A stretch of DNA of 64,000 nucleotides from Kwoniella bestiolae CBS 10118 (Eukaryota; Basidiomycota; Tremellomycetes; Tremellales; Cryptococcaceae): the NCBI RefSeq assembly GCF_000512585.2, contig NC_089246.1, positions 434,001 to 498,000 of the forward strand, read 5' to 3'. The notes under the pieces are model-generated. The model did no database searches. It saw only the letters and a list, made by a program, of their open reading frames with translations, and was not told the DNA's origin. Below are positions 55,380-64,000 of this stretch, piece by piece. How positions within the stretch are numbered: the stretch's first letter is position 1; each line of letters begins with the position of its first letter. The position numbers and the translations under genes were made by a program.

Positions 55380-58287
55380 CTATTCCAGAGCACTCATTCG
55401 TTGAACGAGCTTAGCCCTGAGCGATTGAAAGATTCTCACTCCCCATCTATCGTGTGTATGTTGGGAGGCGGTCGCAGCTCGTCGATTAGGTCCAATGGCA
55501 TTTCGATCTTGACCTTGACAGAGCTATATCTCGCCATCAGCTAGACCAAGAACGCTGAGGTGACAGATATAACTTACATCTTGCCAATTATCAGGTCGAG
55601 CGTAGTTACTCTGGATGTCCTGCGGCCTGATGATGATCGCACCGAGCTGCGCACATCTCAGTTCATAAGCATTTGTGCCATCAACTCGATGGGATCAAAG
55701 TCGCTTCATGTCTTTACTCACCTTACCTTGACTCAGGTGCCAACCAATATGACAATGCACCGTCCACACCCCTGGATTGTCTGTTTTGATCCTCAGCACA
55801 GCATACGATAAACCAGGTATCCAGATCGTATCCCTTCTCAGGGGGTTGGCAACTCTGATATTCATCGCTTTGACCTGTTCGGCAGTGACATTTCCTGCAC
55901 TGCGTCGGACAATCTGGAAATCGTTTCCGTGCACATGGAATGGATGATCGATCGGATCCAAGTTATTGATGATGAGGTCCATCTCGCCGTTCTCCCACGC
56001 CATGACATTTGTTATGTATGGCCTGTCAAAGTATCCCTCTCGCTCGACTACCGACAGGATCGGGTCGTTGATTATGTTCTGGTATGAGACGTTGTTGAGT
56101 GCCTGTGTAGGTAGGCAGCACTTCTCATGAGCCTGAACCACCCCTCTATTACAGCCACAGCGGGGATACAGTATCCCACTATTCTTCACTCACAAATCCA
56201 GTCCGTTGCTCTCCATCCGCCAAGGTCCATACCCCGAATTGACTCGAGAAAGCATGCGTCAAGAATGTACCTTGAAAGGCATCAACGACTTGTCTTGGGC
56301 TACGACCAAAACCTACGCGTCAGCTCATGGCTTCCTACATCGTATCCGGAATGTCAAAGCAGCTGACTATAGAGTGTACGCTTCGTCCAAATCTCGACAC
56401 GCCTGGTCGAATCCCGCTAGATCAGGCCTATGTAAGCATATGAGCATTTTCTGCACTGACTGGCACGACCACTCCAACTCACCAAGCTTGAGTTGTGGGG
56501 AAAGACCTTTCTGCTCCCTCTACAGGAGTATCCGTCGCTCCGTCGTAATACTCTATGACACCCAGAGCCCACTGTGGCGACCCTACGGCTTGACAGGCAG
56601 TACCCTGATTGACCCTCAACCAGAACTTATCGCCCACCTTCCCCTGGTTGGTGTAAATGATTACCGAGTACCTCTGCGCCTCGGAAATGGGCAGTTCGTG
56701 TAGGGTCGGTCCCCAGACGGGTGTCGAATCAGCCTCGACCACCTCTAGGTCATGTTGGTCTAGCGAAAGTCGCAGATGCGAGTGGGAGGCCGTGTTGATG
56801 AACCTGAGCCTCACTCTCTTGTTGACTGGGAGGTATATTATAGGTCTGGGCGGTGGATCACAGGAAGCTCCCGCCGGATAGAGAGAGCTCGAACAGTTGG
56901 CTTCTCCCTGATTGGATGCAGGTGGACGGCGATCAACATCTGTTATCTGAGGCGTGCACGAGATCGGGAAGGAAGGGGCTCACAACTCCATTGATCAATA
57001 TCGTGTCAGGCTCCGGACTGGCAACTGTCTGAAAGATGAAGATCGAAAGGAAGACCCCGAGTCAGTCGGGGATCAGGCACCTTTGGACGTAGTGAACATA
57101 CCCCTCTATACCCTTCTGAAGAGGTCAAACCGGCCACGATGACCTCAGCCCTATCATGCCTGGAGGATAAGCCCGGATCAGCCCTAGCCTATTTCGGTGT
57201 GTGGATTCAGGAAATCTCGGACTCACCACCAATCACCCACAAAAATAATCCTGTCTTCATCATAATCCTGACCGCGTCGGACTGGTTCTTCGGGATGATG
57301 AACGATCAGACTGACGTTGACCACTTATAAGTATTATGATTCTCATGTGTCTTTCAATGGAGACCAACACTCACGGGCCGTAGATGCCTTCCTGGAGATC
57401 ATTACTGTAATGCGAATGCCACCAATACGTTCCCCATCTATTATTGATGGGAAACTCGTAGATGAAACTACCGCCGGGCGGGATGGGGCACTACACACAA
57501 TCAAAGAGGCACAGAGAGCGTCATGGTACGTACATCTTGATCTGCTGCTGAAGATGATCGGAATTTGACTGGGTCGGTCAAACTCACCTGCGAGATTCCA
57601 GGCACACCATCCATGTATCCGGTTCCATTTTGATTTAGCCCATGCCAATCTGGAAGGCATCATCGCCGACACGCTACAACCATCAGCGACCTGAATCACT
57701 ACAATCAGAGCCATGCTGAGTGACTTGGATGGACGCACGGACAGCCTGAGGGGTATCAAGTGTGTTATGAACATGTACTACCAATGTATCGCCATAATTT
57801 ACTTCGATCAGCGGTCCCGGGAACTGGCCATTTACGGTGTAGATCTGACGAGTGTACCCATCGGGGTTGGCAGTAGCGGTCCTGAGAGTGTTCGGTCATC
57901 AAAGCACCACAAATCACCAGAATACCGATCGAGCTTACCCAATTTCGAACCAGTACTCCCTGGTTTTCTGCGAGTGGCATCCACGCATGAGCATCTTCAG
58001 TCGAGCTTGAAGTACGGTATCACTAGGGATGAGGGACATACAGGTACGTTGGTCACCTCGAAGTCGCTCGACAACACCAGATTCTTGGGATCGAAGTAAG
58101 CTGTGTTGTCTGCTCGGCTGACTTTCCGGTCGATGGAACCCCTTGGATATCTATGATACAACAGGAGTTAGCAACACCTCGAACATCAACACACGCTCTA
58201 CAGTACTCACCCCTGGGAAGGTATGGAAGCACCTTGAGTCAATACGAGAAAAGAAGAAACAAACAGGACCTTCAGAATGAACAACAT
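55380..58287 (-). CDS. Laccase 3 (secreted multicopper oxidase, close to laccase 2)
   Basis: A phenol-oxidising multicopper oxidase on the minus strand. The ATG at 58287 opens a signal peptide (MLFILKVLFVSSFLVLTQG); stop TAG is at 55380-55382 after RMSALE. More than ten short introns. Copper motifs: WHGLNQNGTGYMDG (about 57610-57650), [19 protein letters not shown] (about 57370-57430), [13 protein letters not shown] (about 55910-55955) and [12 protein letters not shown] (about 55722-55760). The last exon reads LCQGQDRNAIGPNRR, as in laccase 2. It is the closest relative of laccase 2, but lies about 30 kb away and inverted. It is convergent with SDR2 and the small gene. A TATATAAG on minus at 58364-58371 is its likely TATA box. 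Confidence 0.92.
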
Positions 58288-60491
58288 CTCTGGTGGATTG
58301 GCCTTGTTCTGACATGGTGGTGAAGGACGAACCCAGAGAAGACGGCTCCCATTCCTCTGACAACTTATATACCCTGACGAGATCCCAACACAAACAGTAA
58401 CTTATCGCACCTATTGAGAAACCCATAACCCTCATGTGCACTATCCTGATCTTGCGCCTACGCGGAAGGCTATGAATAAAACTGTCTTTCTTCAGCCATC
58501 GGGAGTGAACCGAGCAAAGCTTGAAGTACCGCTACAATCCAATCGATATACGACATACCTCTCCGTGGACCTCTGTCTACTATGTGTGAAAAGTTGGCCA
58601 GAGAAGTGAACAATCACGGGCAGACTGGATATGATCTCAATTCTCACACCCCAAACTGATGCGAGTCGGAGCTATCACTAAGGTGATTAATCTGGCTAAG
58701 CTTTTAGAAAAATGGTCTGAAGAGCTGAAAGAGATCCTGAGATTTTGCTTTCCGACAAGGAAGAGATGATTCAACTTACGCACTTTCTTTCCCTTTGATG
58801 GTACTGCCCCCACCTCTTGTAGCCCACCTTACTCCACATGCACAGGATCTGCGTCCCGTTGCGCCACCTCCATCATTCGTTGGACTCACACATTCCAAAG
58901 CTGGATGAACAAGTTGAACGCATTTTCTTCTATGACGCGGAAACTTGGTGTGTTTCTCAGAGGATGGGTAAGAAGCCATTCTGCCATTTTGCTCTGTATG
59001 CATCAGAATGAGAGAAAATAGTATATTATATATACGTACGACACGACGATCCCGTAGACTCAAATTCCCATACCCATTCCCAGCTGATGAAGCTGAATAA
59101 ACCGAGAACCGAGCGGAAGCCAGCAAGCAGGTTCCGAATAGATGCATATGGTGTGGTGCATCTCTGATAAGAAAAGCTGATTCCTTATCTCTTGAGCCAT
59201 AGGTCAATATATGTCGAGATCACGTACTTGAATGCAGAAGGGCTTTTAAGACATGTATTCCAGTCCTACTGTATATAATCATACGTGCGGTAACGGGAAT
59301 GAAAAATTTCAGTCATGGGTGAAACGTCAGAGGGAGTTGATTGTATCTCGTGAGAAATTAAGGTGGAGTTATTATGGCACGTCATCTACCGCGGGATGTC
59401 AATCCATGTTCCGGGAACGTGTCAGAGTTTACTGCGCGGATGTAAACTGTGAACTGTATTCTAAATTTGGACATGTGAGATTATGGATGTTTGCCAGTCT
59501 GCTACGAGTTTGAGCGGGACAATGTGTGTGAGACCGATGGCTGATGAACTTCGTTTTCAATTCACCTGGAGGCATTCCCAGGGGCACTTTCAGCACTTGA
59601 CATTAAACAGAATAAGGTATCCATCTTCCACCAGCATATGTGTAACTTGGTCAACCAGCGCTCGTCGATTCCAGCTCAGCTCGGTTCCCGAGGTGCATTC
59701 ATGACTGTGCTTCATAGCTGTAACCGAACTCACCTTTGAAGGTTGCATATCATACTATCAACAGTCACCCAAGTACAAGCGGAAGGAACCATATGCACTT
59801 CCTACGATACCCAAAGGAAGGGGGTAAGTCACCTGTGTACAACGTGGAGAGAAACGCCATCATTATCGTGAGCTGCTGAACTGTAAGATCAGATAAGTAA
59901 ATCCAGTACGACTCTTCCTTTCACTTCTAATTCAGGTGTTAGCGGCGGTGAAACAAAATTCAAGGTGGGAATCCGATCCACGACCAAGCGATACGTCGAT
60001 TCATCAAAAACCAAACTTGTACCCTTTGTCCTTATCTGTACGAGCGGACTTGATATTCTCCCTTAACTGAACATACTGTAATGCACCGATACCTGTTCGG
60101 CCCCTATTAGCGAAACATAACTCATAAGAAGTTCATCCCTCTTTTCAATATCCCCGTGTTTGAGCTGGGAGCTGGCGGCCAATTGACTGAGTTCACATTG
60201 CTGTACTTCACTTACTGTAGCTTCTGCTTTGCGGTGACTTATGATCGGCTCGGCTGCACACGTTCATACAAATACATGTATAAAACATGCTTATCGCTTA
60301 TCTACCCGAGGTTATCCATGTCATACCTAGCCTTGGCCTTCGTCTGACATGCCAGTAGCGAAACAAGACTAACAGCTAAAGCTATAAATACTTCTCCGAC
60401 TGTCATTCCCATCCTATCGTCAAACACCGACTAACCACCTACCATCCCTATTCCCATATGTAAGTCGAAGACAAAGACAAAACCACGAAAT
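58288..60491. other. 2.2-kb intergenic region upstream of laccase 3
   Basis: Contains the laccase 3 promoter (TATATAAG on minus, 58364-58371) at one end and the promoter of the unrecognised gene at the other. No coding sequence is convincing: the longest frame (minus, about 58776-59207) lacks an ATG and resembles nothing. Confidence 0.5.
58364..58371 (-). promoter_or_regulatory. TATA box of laccase 3
   Basis: TATATAAG read on the minus strand, about 77 bases upstream of the laccase 3 ATG. Confidence 0.6.
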
Positions 60492-61301
60492 ATGTCCTTC
60501 AGCCCATCTACCAGGCTCGCCCCATCCATATCCCACTCCACGCGTGCCCTCGCTCAGAGACCCCAGGGCATCCGGACTCTCCGTCCCTATCCATACCTAC
60601 TCACCGTATTATCAGGGGATGGGCACTCGACCGGCGCTGTAATGGTAGAGAGAGTAAGAGATCATTTTACCAATACAGAATACATCCTCGTCAGTGGTCA
60701 AGGTCAGGGTCAAAGCCAAGGTGAGACCTCGGTGATCAAAGAATCTCGATCCACCCCTTCCAACTCCAAATCCGGGTCTTCCATTTCCCAAAACAAAAAC
60801 ACAAAATATGTATGTCTCTTTGACAATACATTACTCAAGCTCGATAATAAACCTCGGGTGACTTCAGAGGGAACTACCTATTTCGGTAAAACCATGAACA
60901 CAGTCAATACTCGTAGTGAAAGTGGGAATACACATAGACAATCACCTATCCTCACTGCATTGAGTAAAGAAGGAAATCTGGGAAAGTGTTTGGGTCTGAA
61001 TGTATTCATTCCGAATGCCAATCCCCATGACCAATCAGAGGGACAAAAAGGGAGACAAGTGGAATTTAGATCTTTGTATGCTCTTCTCGGACGAGATTCC
61101 CATGGGTCGGTCGTGGAAATGTTGTCAGGTTTCAGTACGCCTGTGGAGGGATTCGTGGGTGGACACGATGAAGATGGTCAGATCCCATGGTATAACCCCA
61201 TGGAAATCCAACATCCGAGGGAGGAATCGGAGATCTTCCCTGCGGGTGTCATCCCGCTTAGTGAGATTGCGCAATCACAATCACCACAGAGTCAGGGATA
61301 G
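60492..61301 (+). CDS. Unrecognised single-exon protein, 269 residues
   Basis: I do not recognise this protein. The ATG at 60492 (A at -3) begins MSFSPSTRLAPSISHSTRAL, basic and Ser-rich with no acidic residues in the first 40 positions, which could be a mitochondrial leader. Then follow a hydrophobic-polar segment (PYPYLLTVLSGDG), VRDHFTNTEYILVSG, and a low-complexity GQGQGQSQG stretch with Ser/Asn-rich sequence. A later folded-looking part reads KYVCLFDNTLLKLDN, LNVFIPN and FRSLYALLGRDS, and the end is QSQSPQSQG. It is unusual here in having no intron. It converges on GPI16, with only 192 bases between stops. Codon use looks like its neighbours. Confidence 0.68.
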   Translation: MSFSPSTRLAPSISHSTRALAQRPQGIRTLRPYPYLLTVLSGDGHSTGAVMVERVRDHFTNTEYILVSGQGQGQSQGETSVIKESRSTPSNSKSGSSISQNKNTKYVCLFDNTLLKLDNKPRVTSEGTTYFGKTMNTVNTRSESGNTHRQSPILTALSKEGNLGKCLGLNVFIPNANPHDQSEGQKGRQVEFRSLYALLGRDSHGSVVEMLSGFSTPVEGFVGGHDEDGQIPWYNPMEIQHPREESEIFPAGVIPLSEIAQSQSPQSQG

Positions 61302-61493
61302 AAGTAGCTCGAGAAAGGTACCACTTCTCATCTTGTTCTGGAGCGATTGAGCATCAAAGTCTTGTAGAGCATGTACCCATTCTCCCGATCCATAGTAGTT
61401 TTCATAGTTGCCCAAAAGTGAATATGCATTAGACCGCTCTACGTGCTCTAAGCAACAAGACTTGTCAGTGTCGCTCGAAATTATAAAATGGAT

Positions 61494-63616
61494 CTACTGA
61501 TCCTTCTTCTCCTGGACAATTTCTCCCTTCCCATTTGACACCTCCACCCACCCCCACTTCCTAGTCAACGCACCCTGCATCAACCCAAAGAAAACAGCCA
61601 TAACCGTACTACTCATGATAATCACATTATAAGGCATCGAGAAATCAGGCGTGGGAATATCCAATAATAATCTATTGGTGTATATCCTCTTCCGTCCTGT
61701 ATTTCTACTGTCTTTGCTGTTCTCGTTCTCTGAGGCTGTTTCAGGTAAGGTATCAAGTAAAGTCAATATACCCGATGAAAGCTCTATACCCCTTTCTGCG
61801 TCTGGTCGATGTTCCGTATATTTCAGAGTGAGTTTTGAGAATGGTATTTTCAGTGTTGCTTTCGAGTTTGCGGGGATGAGAAGTGTGAAATGTAGAGTTG
61901 TGGTTGATATTCTGGGTGGGGTGGAGGGGTTGTATGATAGGTTTTCTAGCAGGTCGGCTGGAAATCGATGGCTAAGAATCAGCAATTGCACGTTGTACCG
62001 AACAATTTTCGGACGAAGAATATGTCTGTCGAACATTCCCCTCGTCATGGTCGGCAAGCGTCCCATTACATGGTCAGGATAAATGCATGAAGTAACTCAC
62101 GCCTTTTCCTATCTCCAACCAACAGCTCAATCTCACTCATCCACCCTTTAACCCACCAAGGCCAAATCTCCGAATATATCGCTCGTCTCTCAAAGTCATC
62201 GCTATTGCTTATGGTAATTTGAAAAGTCCCGTCCGAAGCTAATTTGTCCACAACAGTCCTGGAGATAGTGATAGGCGGAGGTGGGATATTTCGAGCTACA
62301 ACCATGCACGTCGGAAACGTCAGCTGCATACCCTTCAATTTCACTTTCATCGATCATATGCGAGCTGAACTCACGATAATGATATACATTTTCCCCATCC
62401 CACCAAAACTGGATATCATTCCCTGTCAATTCCGCATTCGACAGATCCCACTCTACCACAGTCCGCGATTTGCCATCGATCCATTCCTTCTTTTCTTCGC
62501 CGTTCGGCTGTGCTCTGAGGTTATCGTCTGCCAGATCTTTGATCAGCCTCAAGACCGAGGACTGAGCTTCAGGGAAAGGTTTGGGTAATTTCTTTCTGAG
62601 TATCTGTTCTATCGAGAAATTTCTGGTTTTATCATTACCCCGTTTATTGTTCTCCGGCACTAAGGGTAATACACCTTCCCACCAGCCTCTCCATCGACCT
62701 TGATGGGTGGTCGACGGCATGAGGATCTCGATTCCCTCTGATTGGGATTCCCAGCTGAAGATGATACCTGGTTGGGCGAGGAGGGAAGAGATGCCTGAGA
62801 GGCCTTTGGACGGGAGCAGGGATAGGAAGGGTGTTAGGTTTTCGGTGCAGAGATGGGACTCGGGATGAGACAGGAGGAAGTGGGTGGTGTCTGCATAACC
62901 TAAAAATGTCAGTAATCGAACACTACAGAGTCCATATTTCACTGAACGATAGCAAGTCTCGACATAATCGCAATGACGGGGACATTATATTTGATGGAGA
63001 GGCAAGACGAAGAAAGGACGGCAGCTCACTCTCGACACGTCTTTTCTGAGGATATATACCCCCAAAATCCCTTACGACGTCCCCCTGATCCTTATCCTTT
63101 CCTCCCAACCCAGCGCAGAATAACCCTCCTAAGGCGTTAGTCACAGCATTCCATCTGTCCTGTACATCGTGACTATCCCTCAACCACCCGCGTATCTCAC
63201 CTCCTCCACCTGACGAGTCGTAGTTCATCAGACCAGCAGAGGAGAAGCGGGTGGAGTCCCATCCCGAGGTGAAGGAGATGGTCAGTTCTGATACGTTGTT
63301 TGTCTCGAGGGGAAGAAGAAGGGAGGGGGGAGTAAGGGAGTGATGCGATTGGGCTGTTCCATGCGGTGTCAGCTTGTAATTCTCAGCTTTGGGAGCGAGC
63401 GTGACTGCAGATGATAGCTGATAGATACGTACGTATCGAGGACGATAGCCTGGGTGAAGAGAAGGTAGTTTCGAACTGGAAAAGCACAGACGTCCTTCCA
63501 TCCGGTAATGGATGCAGAGTCAATGATTCTGAGAAGGCATCTTCGTGGTCATGCTGGCTGACTGCTGCAGCGTAGATTGGAGCGAGGAGAAGTAGTCGTA
63601 ATGAGCTGAGCAGCAT
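61494..63616 (-). CDS. GPI16: GPI transamidase subunit GPI16/PIG-T
   Basis: Component of the ER GPI transamidase complex, which attaches GPI anchors to proteins; PIG-T holds the complex together and binds the catalytic subunit. The ATG at 63616 opens a signal peptide (MLLSSLRLLLLAPIYAAAV). Luminal motifs follow: SESLTLHPLPDGR, LFQFET, GGLFCAGLGG, HPESHLCTENLTPFLSLLP, and PPPPITISRTVVDK. Later come EIWPWWVKGWMSE, HILRPKIVRYNVQ and KLTLKYTEHRPDAERGIEL. A single C-terminal membrane segment (YNVIIMSSTVMAVFFGLMQG) and a short cytosolic tail end with TAG at 61494-61496. The length (about 580 residues) suits the family. Four or more short introns. Confidence 0.93.
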
Positions 63617-64000
63617 TGTGGTTATATCCGTCTATGCATAGTACGAAGAGGAAGAGTAGGATAAAAACAAAGCAGACACGGTTAGTGATAGATGTGGATG
63701 TGGGTGTGGATGCCCTCCACCGAGGTAGACATTGGTTGTGCTCAATATTTTGAAGATGGATTTATCCGAATTTATCCCAAATCCAGATTGATCCACGGGT
63801 TATTGTTAACGCTTCAAAAGTGAAAGAAAGTCGAGTTGAGATGTCTGGATAACCTCTGTCAGGTATCGAGATACTCAACAAGATATCGAGTGATCACCTC
63901 GACCTATACCATTTCACTCTCACGAGTATCTCTCACAGAAAGACATCCCAACAGCGGATCCTGAACGACTCATACAACCTCACCCGCTCCATCCAGCCCA
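63617..64000. promoter_or_regulatory. Upstream region of GPI16, to the window end
   Basis: About 380 bases containing the GPI16 promoter and leader. No gene recognised. Confidence 0.45.

Noticed and set aside
55380..58287. Suspicion that laccase 3 is a pseudogene because its frames are fragmented
   Set aside because: The breaks coincide with GT..AG introns at the same places as in laccase 2, and all copper motifs and both ends are intact.
58776..59207. 143-codon open frame on the minus strand
   Set aside because: No ATG at its start, irregular composition and no recognisable motif.
1..64000. Transposons, LTRs, CRISPR arrays, rRNA
   Set aside because: I looked for transposase or reverse-transcriptase motifs, long terminal repeats and regular spaced repeats and found none.

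Overview
This window looks like nuclear DNA from a basidiomycete yeast of the Tremellales, probably Kwoniella or Cryptococcus. The evidence is gene-dense DNA in which almost every gene is cut by many short GT..AG introns, mostly 50-110 bases. Exons join across them into typical eukaryotic proteins: the chaperonin subunit CCT4, HP1, a JmjC demethylase, GPI16 and PET112. Three laccases are of the basidiomycete-yeast type. I see no tRNA, rRNA, transposon, CRISPR array or prokaryotic operon. The genus is inference from protein character only.

Layout. 1-4 kb: CCT4 (minus, cut by the left edge) and an HP1-type chromodomain protein (plus). 4-16 kb: laccase 1 and an extended SDR (SDR1), both plus, separated by long non-coding stretches. 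16.4-19.6 kb: a four-finger C2H2 transcription factor with a very long upstream region. 20.5-36.8 kb: arginyl-tRNA synthetase, laccase 2, trifunctional C1-tetrahydrofolate synthase, zinc alcohol dehydrogenase (minus) and the mitochondrial amidotransferase subunit GatB. 37-48.4 kb, all minus: a GCNA/SprT-type protease, two tandem cysteine-rich secreted proteins, and a PHD-JmjC histone demethylase of the JHD1 type. 48.7-58.3 kb: an F-box/WD40/UIM protein, SDR2, a small heat-shock-like gene, then laccase 3 (minus). 60.5-63.6 kb: an unrecognised single-exon gene and GPI16 (minus).

Themes. (1) A laccase next to an atypical extended SDR occurs twice, about 42 kb apart, and laccase 2 shares upstream sequence elements with SDR1. 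This suggests a dispersed, co-regulated phenolic or redox module. (2) Several genes appear built for two compartments. C1-THF synthase and ADH each have a mitochondrial-type leader followed by a second in-frame ATG. Arginyl-tRNA synthetase has an in-frame presequence-like extension with no ATG. GatB is itself mitochondrial. (3) Chromatin and DNA-protein maintenance are represented by HP1, JHD1 and a GCNA-like protease rich in SUMO-interaction-like motifs.

Exon boundaries were read by eye from splice consensus and reading-frame continuity. Gene ends are firm where a start or stop is quoted; internal junctions are good but unproven.
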